Shown here: one piece after another, positions 1 to 10,400 of the stretch
Layout: each line of letters starts with the position of its first letter
Position numbering within the stretch: position 1 is the stretch's first letter
NCBI RefSeq assembly: GCF_001567565.1
Contig: NZ_LSSW01000026.1
Coordinates: 62,001 to 126,000, forward strand
Length of the DNA stretch: 64,000 nt
Origin: Ectopseudomonas composti
GTDB lineage: Bacteria; Pseudomonadota; Gammaproteobacteria; Pseudomonadales; Pseudomonadaceae
Direction: 5' to 3'
Notes under the pieces: generated by a model
The model's database searches: none
The model's input: only the letters and a program-made list of their open reading frames with translations
Told to the model about the DNA's origin: nothing
Made by a program: the position numbers and the translations under genes

Positions 1-1490
1 TTCGTCCTTCCGACGTCAACCTGCGCCCGACCCAGCTGTCCGGTATGGAGCGCGATGCCGAGCGCCTGTACGACCTGATCTGGCGCCAGTTCGTGGCCTG
101 CCAGATGCCGCCGGCCGAATATCTGTCCACCAGCGTCACCGTGGCCGCTGGCAGTTTCGAGCTGCGCGCCAAGGGCCGCATCCTCAAATTCGACGGTTAT
201 ACCCGTGTGCTGCCGCAGCAGAGCAAGCCGGGTGAGGACGACGTCCTGCCGGAAATGAAGGAAGGCGAAGGCCTCAAGCTGATCCAGCTCGACCCCAGCC
301 AGCATTTCACCAAGCCGCCGGCGCGTTACTCCGAAGCCAGCCTGGTCAAAGAGCTGGAAAAACGCGGTATCGGCCGTCCGTCCACCTATGCGGCGATCAT
401 TTCCACCATTCAGGATCGTGGCTACGTGACGGTGCATAACCGCCGCTTCTATGCCGAGAAGATGGGCGATATCGTCACCGAGCGTCTCGACGAGAGCTTC
501 GCCAACCTGATGGATTATGGTTTCACGGCTGGCATGGAAGAGCGTCTGGACGACGTGGCGCAGGGTGAGCGTGAGTGGAAGCATCTGCTCGACGAGTTCT
601 ACGGCGACTTCAAGAAGAAGCTCGAGGCGGCCGAAGCCGGCGAGGGCGGCATGCGTGCCAACCAGCCGACCCTGACCGATATTCCGTGCCGCGAGTGCGG
701 CCGGCCGATGATGATTCGTACCGCTTCCACCGGCGTGTTCCTCGGCTGCTCCGGCTATGCGCTGCCGCCGAAGGAGCGCTGCAAGGCCACCATCAACCTG
801 GTGCCGGGCGACGAGATCGCTGCAGACGACGAGGGCGAGTCCGAATCGCGGGTTCTGCTTGGCAAGCACCGTTGCCCGATCTGTTCCACGGCCATGGATG
901 CCTACCTGCTGGATGAAACCCGCAAGCTGCACATCTGTGGCAACAACCCGGACTGCACGGGCTACGAGATCGAGCAGGGCCAGTACCGCATCAAGGGCTA
1001 CGAAGGGCCGAGCCTGGAGTGCGACAAGTGCGGCAGCGAGATGCAGCTCAAGACCGGCCGTTTCGGCAAGTTCTTCGGCTGTACCAATGCCAGTTGCAAG
1101 AACACCCGCAAGTTGCTCAAGAACGGCGAAGCCGCGCCGCCGAAAATGGACAAGGTGGAGATGCCGGAGCTCAAGTGCGAGAAGGTGGACGACACCTACG
1201 TGCTGCGCGACGGCGCCTCGGGTCTGTTCCTCGCTGCCAGCCAGTTCCCGAAGAACCGTGAGACCCGTGCGCCGCTGGTGCTGGAAATTGTCCCGCACAA
1301 GCATGAGATCGACCCCAAGTACCACTTCCTCTGCGAGGCTCCGCAGAAGGATCCGGACGGTCGCCCTGCGGTGATTCGCTACAGCCGCAAGACCAAGGAG
1401 CAATACGTGCAGTCCGAGGTCGACGGCAAGCCGACCGGCTGGCGTGCGTTCTACGATGGTGGCAAGTGGAAGGTCGAGGACAAGCGCTAG
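1..1490 (+). CDS. topA: DNA topoisomerase I, 3' part (5' end outside window)
   Basis: This is the C-terminal part of type IA topoisomerase I, which relaxes negative supercoils through single-strand passage. The reading frame is open from base 3, giving about 495 visible residues, and the catalytic tyrosine lies upstream of the window. The visible part holds the end of the toprim/gate core ([20 protein letters not shown]). Three C4 zinc ribbons follow, with cysteines at about nt 687-783, 873-956 and 1020-1097. The last is the family-typical C-terminal part with ATGW-like [11 protein letters not shown]. Colinearity with E. coli TopA is high through to the end, so only the start is missing. It is followed by two small conserved genes on the same strand. 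Confidence 0.97.
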   Translation, partial: RPSDVNLRPTQLSGMERDAERLYDLIWRQFVACQMPPAEYLSTSVTVAAGSFELRAKGRILKFDGYTRVLPQQSKPGEDDVLPEMKEGEGLKLIQLDPSQHFTKPPARYSEASLVKELEKRGIGRPSTYAAIISTIQDRGYVTVHNRRFYAEKMGDIVTERLDESFANLMDYGFTAGMEERLDDVAQGEREWKHLLDEFYGDFKKKLEAAEAGEGGMRANQPTLTDIPCRECGRPMMIRTASTGVFLGCSGYALPPKERCKATINLVPGDEIAADDEGESESRVLLGKHRCPICSTAMDAYLLDETRKLHICGNNPDCTGYEIEQGQYRIKGYEGPSLECDKCGSEMQLKTGRFGKFFGCTNASCKNTRKLLKNGEAAPPKMDKVEMPELKCEKVDDTYVLRDGASGLFLAASQFPKNRETRAPLVLEIVPHKHEIDPKYHFLCEAPQKDPDGRPAVIRYSRKTKEQYVQSEVDGKPTGWRAFYDGGKWKVEDKR

Positions 1491-1617
1491 CGCTGGCTCA
1501 CGATCAGCTGCGTGTCGCTCTGGCGTCGTAAGCGGCGCTCTGAATGCCTGGACGAGATGCGCGTCAGCTCCCGCTGGCGCGCGTATCATGGCTCGATCTG
1601 TAGTGGAGGGCGCCGCA

Positions 1618-2136
1618 ATGGCCAAAGAAATCTATACCCGCACCAATCAGAAGATCTTCTTCGCCGGTATCGCTCTGGATAACTGGCGCAAGGCCGAGGC
1701 TTGCTCGGCGTTCAATGTGCAGGCGCTGGTACAGGCCGAGCGCGAGGCCGCGCTGTTTCACCTGTACGGTGGGCTTCTCGGCTTGTGCCATGAGATTGCC
1801 GGCTACTACCGCATGAGCGACGCCGCGCCCTCGCGTGTCGAGTCGTTCGTTCAGCAGGTCGTGCTCGATGGCGCGCCCAGTCCCGAGCTGGCTGAACTGG
1901 TCGAGTTGGCGCAGCAGCGTGAAACCTGGCTGGCTGAGCTGCTCGCTGCCTATGCCGCGTTGTTCCAGCCGCCGCGCGAGGCGCCCAAGGCCAAGGTCGA
2001 TCCGTCCATGCCCCTGATCACGGCTGTCAGCGTCGGCGAGGAGCCTGTCGAGTTGAGCCTGGACGACGTGGATGCCTGGCGGCAGCAGCTCAAGGCTGTG
2101 GTGCTGCGCTTTCGTGAAGGCCTCAGCGAGTGCTGA
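1618..2136 (+). CDS. Conserved hypothetical protein downstream of topA (DUF6586-like)
   Basis: A 172-residue soluble protein with no signal peptide or membrane segment, rich in Ala, Leu and Glu and probably all helical. Pseudomonads carry a conserved gene of this size directly after topA; I believe it is the DUF6586 family, but I cannot confirm that by search. The ATG at 1618 was chosen because GGAGGG lies 7 bases upstream and because homolog-like sequence begins with MAKEIYTRTNQ. The reading frame stays open upstream, but that part has low-complexity Ser/Arg composition. No catalytic motif is visible and the function is unknown. The 127-bp gap from topA leaves co-transcription possible. Confidence 0.8.
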   Translation: MAKEIYTRTNQKIFFAGIALDNWRKAEACSAFNVQALVQAEREAALFHLYGGLLGLCHEIAGYYRMSDAAPSRVESFVQQVVLDGAPSPELAELVELAQQRETWLAELLAAYAALFQPPREAPKAKVDPSMPLITAVSVGEEPVELSLDDVDAWRQQLKAVVLRFREGLSEC

Positions 2137-2216
2137 TTGCGCATATCTGGACAAGTGGACTGGGGATGATCCCGTTCGACTGTTACAATGTCATGTTTTC
2201 GCATCGAGACTGAACC

Positions 2217-2456
2217 ATGCCCACATCCTTTCTGGAAATCGTCGAACTGCCCGATGGGCGTATTGCCCTGCGTCGTGCAGAGGATGAAGAGGCGTTGGTG
2301 ACCTTGGATTTCTCCGCTGATGCCAAAGCCTTTCTGCAGGGGCAGCACATCGAAGTCGCCAAGGCCATGCTCAATGTTGGCGTGCAGATGGCCGGTCGAA
2401 TGGCTGAGGGCGATTTCAGTAGCGAAGAAGAAGAAGGCCCGCGCGTCTTGCACTGA
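2217..2456 (+). CDS. Small acidic conserved hypothetical protein
   Basis: A 79-residue acidic protein beginning MPTSFLEIVELPDGRIALRR and ending in a Glu/Ser-rich tail (SSEEEEGP). The family is conserved in pseudomonads between topA and sulA/lexA; I know of no assigned function. No signal peptide or membrane helix is visible. The gene starts 80 bp after the previous one on the same strand and stops 14 bp before a strong bidirectional terminator. That makes it the last gene of a possible topA-containing unit. Regular charge alternation and the synteny position support it as real rather than spurious. Confidence 0.75.
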   Translation: MPTSFLEIVELPDGRIALRRAEDEEALVTLDFSADAKAFLQGQHIEVAKAMLNVGVQMAGRMAEGDFSSEEEEGPRVLH

Positions 2457-2470
2457 AGTGGTTACGGCTT

Positions 2471-2507
2471 AACGAAAACGGGGCTCCATTGGAGCCCCGT
2501 TTTCGTT
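2471..2507. terminator. Bidirectional intrinsic terminator
   Basis: A perfect 17-bp inverted repeat, AACGAAAACGGGGCTCC, with loop ATT. The GC-rich core is flanked by an A-run on one side and a T-run on the other, so it can end transcripts from both strands. It lies between the plus-strand hypothetical gene and the convergent lexA-sulA operon. Confidence 0.9.
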
Positions 2508-2516
2508 TGCGGATCT

Positions 2517-2987
2517 TCAGCCCAGGCTGATATTCAGGCTTTGTGCGGCGCCGGCATGGGCGGCCTGGGCGAGACGCTGGCGCGTGCTGCGCTCAACCGG
2601 GTGTAGCCAGCTGATGACGGTGTGGCTGCGCCCCAGCTTGAGTGCTTCCTCGGCCAGTTCCAGCGCGCTTTGCCCTTGTCGCGGATGCAGCAGCAGGATG
2701 CGTTCACGGTTCAGCCCGGCATCGCGCAGCCAGCTTTGCGTGAGGCTGGCCGGAGGTGCCACCAGCGTCAGCCAGCGTGCATCCTGATTCTGGCTCAGTT
2801 CACGCAGGATCGGGGCCAGCAAGTGCAGGCAGTGGCCGGCCGCTCCACGCAGAGCCAGTTCGCTGAAAGCCTGATCATCCTCGTTGGTGGAGATGTCATC
2901 GGTAACCAGTGGGGCGCTTGGCGCTCCAGCAAGGAAGGCGTCGAAAAGGGCAAGTTGTGGGCGTTCGAACGATTGCTGCACGTACAT
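2517..2987 (-). CDS. sulA: SOS cell division inhibitor SulA
   Basis: A 156-residue SulA-family protein, which blocks division during DNA damage by sequestering FtsZ monomers. The fold is a degenerate RecA-like domain without a functional Walker motif; the conserved stretch LTLVAPPASLTQSWLRDAGLNRERILLLHP is visible here in shorter pieces such as LVAPPASLTQSWLRDAGL. It starts 9 bp after the lexA stop codon on the same strand and shows no promoter or SOS box of its own, so it is presumably transcribed with lexA from the LexA-regulated promoter. The same lexA-sulA order occurs in P. aeruginosa. Length is normal for the pseudomonad family. Confidence 0.9.
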   Translation of the reverse strand: MYVQQSFERPQLALFDAFLAGAPSAPLVTDDISTNEDDQAFSELALRGAAGHCLHLLAPILRELSQNQDARWLTLVAPPASLTQSWLRDAGLNRERILLLHPRQGQSALELAEEALKLGRSHTVISWLHPVERSTRQRLAQAAHAGAAQSLNISLG

Positions 2988-2996
2988 GGTGTCTCC

Positions 2997-3611
2997 TCAG
3001 CGGCGGATTACACCGACGCTCAAACCTTCGATGACCAGATCCTGGTGTTCCAGGTCCACTTCGATCGGGGCGAACTCAGGGTTCTCGGCAATCAGCCAGA
3101 CCTTGTTGCCTTCGCGCTTGAAACGTTTGACCGTCACTTCATCGTCGATGCGGGCAACGACGATCTGGCCGTTGCGGGCTTCGCGGGTGGTGTGCACGGC
3201 GAGCAGATCGCCGTCGAAGATGCCGATGTCTTTCATGCTCATGCCGCGCACGCGCAGCAGGTAGTCGGCTTTGGGCTGAAAGAACGCCGGGTTGATCTGG
3301 CAGGATTCCTCGACGTGTTGCTGGGCGAGGATCGGTGCACCAGCGGCTACGCGGCCGATGACCGGGAGGCCTTCATCCTCGTTTGCGGCGCCTGCCTCGA
3401 AGCCCGGAATGCGGATGCCGCGCGAGGCGCCCGGGGTCATCTCGATGGCGCCCTTGCGGGCGAGGGCCTTGAGGTGTTCTTCTGCCGCATTGGGTGATTT
3501 GAAACCCAGCTCCTGAGCGATTTCCGCGCGGGTAGGGGGGTAGCCGTTGTCTTCCAGGCAGCGTTTGATGAAGGCGAGAATCTCGGCTTGGCGTGGCGTC
3601 AGTTTCAGCAT
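2997..3611 (-). CDS. lexA: SOS repressor LexA
   Basis: A 204-residue SOS repressor and self-cleaving protease. The N-terminal winged helix-turn-helix (about residues 1-65, [16 protein letters not shown]) is followed by the cleavage site Ala90-Gly91 in [11 protein letters not shown]. The peptidase domain carries Ser125 (RGMSMKD) and Lys162 (VTVKRFK), the expected Ser/Lys dyad. The start was set at the ATG giving MLKLT, since all LexA proteins begin there. The open frame upstream runs through the promoter and operators and is not coding. Two SOS boxes overlap the promoter, so the gene is autoregulated, and sulA follows 9 bp downstream. Loss of LexA after RecA-stimulated cleavage should derepress both. 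Confidence 0.98.
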   Translation of the reverse strand: MLKLTPRQAEILAFIKRCLEDNGYPPTRAEIAQELGFKSPNAAEEHLKALARKGAIEMTPGASRGIRIPGFEAGAANEDEGLPVIGRVAAGAPILAQQHVEESCQINPAFFQPKADYLLRVRGMSMKDIGIFDGDLLAVHTTREARNGQIVVARIDDEVTVKRFKREGNKVWLIAENPEFAPIEVDLEHQDLVIEGLSVGVIRR

Positions 3612-3620
3612 GGCTGGGCT

Positions 3621-3636
3621 CTGTCTTTTTATACAG
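3621..3636. promoter_or_regulatory. LexA-binding SOS box 1
   Basis: The sequence CTGTCTTTTTATACAG fits the CTG-N10-CAG SOS consensus. It ends 10 bp before the lexA start codon, between the start codon and the core promoter. Confidence 0.88.
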
Positions 3637-3639
3637 TGA

Positions 3640-3655
3640 CTGGGATTATATACAG
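3640..3655. promoter_or_regulatory. LexA-binding SOS box 2
   Basis: The sequence CTGGGATTATATACAG fits CTG-N10-CAG and overlaps the lexA -10 hexamer. With box 1 it gives the paired-operator arrangement seen at many lexA genes. Confidence 0.88.
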
Positions 3656-3672
3656 TAAGTCGGGCTTGGCAA
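3645..3672 (-). promoter_or_regulatory. lexA sigma70 promoter
   Basis: On the minus strand TTGCCA (3667-3672) and TATAAT (3645-3650) are separated by 16 bp. The -10 hexamer lies inside SOS box 2, so bound LexA would exclude RNA polymerase. Confidence 0.75.
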
Positions 3673-3780
3673 CGGTCTATTTGCAGGCGCCGGTCTTTCC
3701 GCTTGTTACCCGTGTTGGCTAATCTGCGTCTCTGCTTGTTGTAAGCTGTGACCGGCCGGCCAAAAGACGGCTCATGCGGC

Positions 3781-3810
3781 TTGACAATGCAGTGGGCTGA
3801 AACGTATGTT
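3781..3810 (+). promoter_or_regulatory. Candidate psrA promoter
   Basis: A perfect -35 hexamer TTGACA (3781-3786) is followed after 18 bp by TATGTT (3805-3810). The -10 element lies within the first PsrA half-site pair, which fits autorepression. Confidence 0.5.
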
Positions 3811-3825
3811 TCAAACAAGTGTTTG
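3799..3825. promoter_or_regulatory. Two overlapping PsrA operators
   Basis: GAAAC-GTAT-GTTTC (3799-3812) and CAAAC-AAGT-GTTTG (3812-3825) share one base. Both fit the known PsrA motif (G/C)AAAC-N2-4-GTTT(G/C). They sit 14 bp upstream of psrA. Confidence 0.8.
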
Positions 3826-3839
3826 TCAGGTGATAACTC

Positions 3840-4547
3840 ATGGCTCAGTCGGAAACCGTTGAACGCATTCTCGATGCTGCGGAACAGCTGTTCGCGGAAA
3901 AAGGCTTCGCCGAGACATCACTGCGTCTGATCACCAGCAAGGCCGGCGTCAATCTGGCCGCGGTCAACTATCACTTCGGTTCGAAGAAGGCGCTGATTCA
4001 GGCGGTCTTCTCGCGTTTTCTCGGGCCATTTTGCGCCAGCCTGGAAAAAGAACTCGATCGTCGTCAGGCCAAATCCGAAACCCAGGTTTCCCTGGAAGAG
4101 TTGCTTGAACTTCTGGTCGAGCAGGCGCTGGCCGTGAAGCCGCGCAGCGGTAACGACCTGTCGATCTTCATGCGTCTGCTCGGTTTGGCTTTCAGTCAGA
4201 GCCAGGGCCACCTGCGCAAATACCTGGAAGAGGTCTACGGCAAGGTCTTTCGTCGCTACATGCTGTTGGTGCATGACGCCGCGCCGCGCATTCCTCCGCT
4301 TGAGCTGTTCTGGCGCGTGCACTTCATGCTCGGCGCCGCGGCGTTCAGCATGTCCGGTATCAAGGCGCTGCGAGCGATGGCCGAGACCGATTTCGGCGTC
4401 AATACCTCGATCGAGCAGGTGATGCGCATGATGGTGCCATTCCTCGCCGCCGGCATGCGTTCTGAGAGCGGGGTCAACGATCCGGCGCTGGCCGGTGCGC
4501 AACTCAAGCCGCGGACCAAGACGCCAAGCGCTGCCCCCAAGGCATGA
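3840..4547 (+). CDS. psrA: Fatty-acid-responsive TetR-family regulator PsrA
   Basis: A 235-residue TetR-family regulator. The N-terminal helix-turn-helix (about residues 8-55) reads through [20 protein letters not shown] and [14 protein letters not shown], typical of the family. The remaining helices form the ligand-binding domain. In pseudomonads PsrA represses its own gene and beta-oxidation genes, activates rpoS and other targets, and releases DNA on binding long-chain fatty acids. Identity rests on the sequence, the position divergent from lexA, and the twin CAAAC-N4-GTTTG operators just upstream. The C-terminal tail after about residue 215 is Pro/Ala/Lys-rich and probably disordered. Confidence 0.92.
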   Translation: MAQSETVERILDAAEQLFAEKGFAETSLRLITSKAGVNLAAVNYHFGSKKALIQAVFSRFLGPFCASLEKELDRRQAKSETQVSLEELLELLVEQALAVKPRSGNDLSIFMRLLGLAFSQSQGHLRKYLEEVYGKVFRRYMLLVHDAAPRIPPLELFWRVHFMLGAAAFSMSGIKALRAMAETDFGVNTSIEQVMRMMVPFLAAGMRSESGVNDPALAGAQLKPRTKTPSAAPKA

Positions 4548-4596
4548 CCCGGCAGTAGGTGGGCTTGGCTTCGCCCTTCGGCTAAGCTAGCGGCCC

Positions 4597-5124
4597 ATGT
4601 CCGATCTCGATTTATTGCATATCTCCATTGCCGATCAGGCGCTGTACGGCTTCAGCGCCGGGCGACTGGTGTTGCGTTTGTCCGTATCCACCGCGCGCAA
4701 TGGAGTGGGCGAGCGCAATGGCTCGGGCTGCACGCCGCGGGGGCTGCACCAGGTGCGCGCGAAGATCGGCGCCGGTTTGCCGCTGGCGGCCGTGTTGCGC
4801 GGGCGGCGCTGGACCGGTGAAGTATGGTCGTCGCAGCTTCACCAGCAGTTTCCTGGCCGCGACTGGATTCTTACTCGCATTCTCTGGTTGAGCGGTCTCG
4901 AACCAGGGCGCAATCGCCTGGGCGAGGTCGACACCTTCCGTCGCTACATCTATTTGCACGGCACCCCGGATACGGAACCCATGGGCGAGCCGTTGTCCCA
5001 TGGCTGCATCCGTTTGCGCAACGCCGACATGCTGGCGCTCTTCGAGCGCGTGCCCTCATATTGCAGGGTGCGTATCGACGAGGCGTCTTGCCCGCAGTGG
5101 GCTGCCAACCTGGCTTTCAAATAA
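4597..5124 (+). CDS. L,D-transpeptidase family protein (YkuD domain)
   Basis: A 175-residue YkuD-fold protein with the diagnostic motif from His121 (LHGTPDTEPMGEPLSHG) to Cys137 (SHGCIRL). This is the catalytic Cys/His pair that makes or remodels 3-3 peptidoglycan cross-links or attaches proteins. The usual N-terminal signal peptide is missing: it begins MSDLDLLHISIADQALYGFS, so export is uncertain unless the true start differs. It lies between psrA and nagZ and ends 11 bp before nagZ, which suggests a shared transcript and a role in cell-wall turnover with NagZ. P. aeruginosa has, as far as I recall, no gene in this slot. Confidence 0.85.
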   Translation: MSDLDLLHISIADQALYGFSAGRLVLRLSVSTARNGVGERNGSGCTPRGLHQVRAKIGAGLPLAAVLRGRRWTGEVWSSQLHQQFPGRDWILTRILWLSGLEPGRNRLGEVDTFRRYIYLHGTPDTEPMGEPLSHGCIRLRNADMLALFERVPSYCRVRIDEASCPQWAANLAFK

Positions 5125-5135
5125 GGAATATGTTC

Positions 5136-6882
<1,747 letters not shown>

Positions 6883-6898
6883 CTTCTCTGCGCCAATG

Positions 6899-6923
6899 AA
6901 AAGGGCCGCTTAGCGGCCCTTTT
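6899..6923. terminator. Bidirectional intrinsic terminator
   Basis: An 11-bp stem AAAAGGGCCGC/GCGGCCCTTTT with loop TTA, between the convergent thioinosine phosphorylase gene and the mfd-csiV unit. A-run and T-run flank the stem, so both transcripts can end here. Confidence 0.9.
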
Positions 6924-6934
6924 GCGTCCTGTCC

Positions 6935-7456
6935 TCAAAGCGGGCTGATGCGCACCAGTGCACCGAGGCTGCCGTGATCGAGATAGGTCAGGCTGTTGTC
7001 CTTCAGGCGCTGGGCGACTTTCATGTGTTCGCTGCTTTGCAGCAGACCGTCGGCGCTGAAGCTGTTGATCCACAGTTCCAGGTCCAGATCGGCGAAGCGA
7101 TCCTGGGTGAAGGTGAGGGTGCCCTCTACCGGGTAGTGGCCGAGGTGGTCATCGCCGCTGGTGACGGCCACGCGACTGGCTGAGGAGCCCAGTGTCTGGC
7201 TCCAGGCCTTGTGCAGCAGAAGCTGGTAGCCGTTGCTGGGATTGAGCTTGGCGGCCTCGCTATCGAGGCTGGTGGCGCGCTCGCTGCCGGCGATCGGCAG
7301 TGCGGTGCCGGCCCAGTCATCGGGGGCGATCTTCGGTGCGACCACCGGCTCACCGGCCTGGCGGAATACCAGCAGTTCCACCTGATACAGGCGTTCGGCG
7401 AAGGCGTTCGGTGCGAGCAGGCAGAGCAGCAGGGCGATCAGGTGCAATGGGCGCAT
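6935..7456 (-). CDS. CsiV-family periplasmic protein
   Basis: A 173-residue exported protein with a clear signal peptide (MRPLHLIALLLCLLAPNAFA, cleavage after AFA). The mature part starts ERLYQVELLVFRQ, the characteristic opening of the CsiV family (PF10972), whose founding member in Shewanella binds peptidoglycan and supports PBP1a activity. I see no catalytic residues. It lies 11 bp downstream of mfd on the same strand and so is likely co-transcribed, an arrangement also found in P. aeruginosa. A functional link between transcription-coupled repair and this periplasmic protein is not obvious. Confidence 0.8.
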   Translation of the reverse strand: MRPLHLIALLLCLLAPNAFAERLYQVELLVFRQAGEPVVAPKIAPDDWAGTALPIAGSERATSLDSEAAKLNPSNGYQLLLHKAWSQTLGSSASRVAVTSGDDHLGHYPVEGTLTFTQDRFADLDLELWINSFSADGLLQSSEHMKVAQRLKDNSLTYLDHGSLGALVRISPL

Positions 7457-7467
7457 TTGAGAATCCT

Positions 7468-10400
7468 TCAGGTGGTGGGCGCAAGGCGCTCGAGCAGGGC
7501 TTCCAGGGTGTTGAAGCGCTCTTCCGCGCGCTCCATGGGCACCTGGATCTTGAAGACGGTGGCGCCTTCGAACTTGTAGCGTTTGGGCTGGGCCTGGATC
7601 AGCTTGATCAGCGTCAGCGGGTCGACGCAGGTGTCGCTGGCGAACTCGATGCGACCGCCCTGTGGCCCGGCGTCGACCTTGGTGATGCCCAGCTTCTCCG
7701 CCTGCAGTTTGAGCAGGGTCAGGCGCATCAGATGCTTGCTCGGCTCCGGCAGCAGGCCAAAGCGGTCGATCATCTCCACCTGCAGTTCCTTCAGGCCGTC
7801 TTCGTCGGTGGCCGAGGCGATGCGTTTGTAGAGAATCAGTCGCGCATGCACGTCGGGCAGGTAGGCTTCGGGAATCAGTGCCGGCACGCGCAGGTTGATT
7901 TCCGGGCCGCCACCCAGCGGTTGATCGAGATTGGGTTGCTCGCCTTTCTGGATGGCCTTGACCGCGCGCTCGAGCATTTCCATGTACAGGGTGAAGCCGA
8001 CGGCCTGGATCTGCCCGCTCTGGCCATCGCCGAGCAGTTCGCCGGCGCCGCGAATTTCCAGGTCATGGGTGGCCAGGACGAAGCCGGCGCCCAGGTCCTG
8101 GGCATTGGCGATGGCCTCCAGGCGCTTCTCGGCGTCCGGCGTCATCTGCTTGCGTGGTGGGGTGAGCAGATAGGCGTAGGCCTGGTGGTGGCTACGACCG
8201 ACACGACCGCGCAGCTGGTGCAGTTGCGCCAGGCCGAACTTGTCGGCGCGATCGATGATGATGGTATTGGCGCTGGGTACGTCGATACCGGTCTCGATGA
8301 TGGTCGAGGCCACCAGGACGTTGAAGCGCTTGTGGTAGAAGTCGCTCATCACCTGCTCGAGATCGCGCTCGCGCATCTGCCCGTGGCCGATACCGATGCG
8401 TGCCTCGGGCACCAGCTCGGCCAGGTCAGCGGCGCACTTCTCGATGGTCTTCACGTCATTGTGCAGGTAGTACACCTGGCCGCCGCGCAGCAGCTCGCGC
8501 AGCAGTGCTTCCTTGATGGTCGGCTTGTTGGCCTCCATGACGAAGGTGCGCACCGACAGGCGTCGCGCCGGTGGTGTGGCGATGATCGACAGGTCGCGCA
8601 TGCCGGCCACGGCCATGTTCAGGGTGCGCGGGATCGGCGTGGCGGTCAGGGTGAGGATGTCCACCTCGCTGCGCAGCGCCTTGAGCTGCTCCTTCTGGCG
8701 CACGCCGAAGCGGTGTTCCTCGTCGATGATGACCAGGCCCAGATTCTGAAACTTGACGTCGTCCTGCAGCAGCTTGTGGGTGCCGATGACGATATCCACC
8801 TTGCCTTCGGCCAATTGCTGCACGGCCTCGTCGACTTCCTTGGCGCTCTTGAAGCGGCTCATCACCTCGACCTTCACCGGCCAGTCGGCGAAGCGGTCGC
8901 GGAAGCTGTTGTAGTGCTGCTGGGCGAGCAGGGTGGTGGGTACCAGCACTGCCACCTGCTTGCCGCTGTGCACAGCGATGAAGGCGGCGCGCATGGCCAC
9001 TTCGGTCTTGCCGAAGCCGACGTCGCCACAGACCAGGCGATCCATTGGCCTGCCGGCCAGCATGTCGGCACGCACGGCGTCGATGGCGGTCTGCTGGTCC
9101 GGCGTTTCCTCGAAGGGGAAGCCGGCGCTGAAGGTGGCGTAATCCAGGGCTGGGTCCTGGAAGGCGAAGCCTTCGCGGGCGGCGCGGCGGGCGTAGATAT
9201 CGAGCAACTCGGCGGCGACGTCGCGTACCTGTTCGGCGGCTTTGCGCTTGGCTTTCTGCCAGACTTCCGAGCCCAGGCGGTGCAAGGGCGCGAGCGCATC
9301 GTCACTGCCGGTGTAGCGGGCGATCAGATGCAGGCTGGCCACCGGCACGTAGAGCTTGGCTTCGTCGGCGTACTGCAGGGCGAGGAACTCGGCGGCCTGG
9401 CCGTCGAACTCCATTGTCACCAGGCCCAGGTAGCGGCCCACGCCATGATCGATGTGCACCACTGGTGCGCCTTCGCGCAGCTCGGTGAGGTTCTTGATCA
9501 CGTTGTCGCCAGCGTCGCGACCTTTCTCGCGACGACGGCGCTGCATCACCCGTTGGCCAAACAGCGGGCTTTCGGCAATCAGCGCCAGGTCGTCGAGCAG
9601 CAGCCCTTCGTCCAGTGGCGCGATGCAGATGTTCAGGCGTTCGCCGCTGGCGACGAAGGCCGGCCAGCCGTCGACTTCCTTGGGCTTGAGCTTGAGGCGG
9701 GCGAGTAGTTCCAGCAGCACCTCGCGGCGACCGGCCGACTCGGCGCAGAACAGCACGCGGCCCTGATACTCCTCGATGAAACGGCGCAGGGCAGCCAGCG
9801 GCTCGCCGGCCTTGGCCTGGATTGCCAGGTCGGGCAGGGCGCGCGCGTCGAAGCGGGTCTGGCCGACGCCGGGCTCGATGTCGTCCTGATTGACCACCAC
9901 GCGTGGCCAGTTCTTCAGGCGCGCGAAGCAGTCTTCGACCGGCAGGAAGATGTCGGCTGGCGGCAGCAGCGGGCGTTCGGGGTCGACGCGGCGGTCTTCG
10001 TAGCGGTTGCGCGCATCCTGCCAGAACTGCTCGGCGGCCTTCTCGATACCCGGCAGGGAGAACACCTGGGTATCGCTCGGCAGGTAGTCGAACAGGGTGC
10101 CGGTTTCTTCGAAGAACAGTGGCAGGTAGTACTCGATACCGGCCGGGGTGATGCCGCTGGACAGATCCTGATAGATCGGGCAACGGCGAAAATCCACGTC
10201 GAAGCGCTCGCGGAAACGGCCGCGGAAATCGGTGACGGCTTTCTTTTCCAGCGGAAACTCACGCGCCGGCAGCAGGCGGATCGACTCGACCTTGTCCACC
10301 GAGCGCTGGGTTTCCGGGTCGAAGGTGCGCAGGGTCTCGATTTCGTCGTCGAACAGGTCGATGCGATAGGGCGTCTCGCTGCCCATGGGGAATAGGTCGA

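Noticed and set aside
3612..3818. N-terminal extension of LexA
   Set aside because: The extra codons run through the promoter and both SOS boxes, and LexA proteins begin at MLKLT.
7300..9708. An 802-codon open frame opposite mfd
   Set aside because: Antisense of a clear Mfd protein; His/Gln/Val-rich translation typical of high-GC shadow frames.
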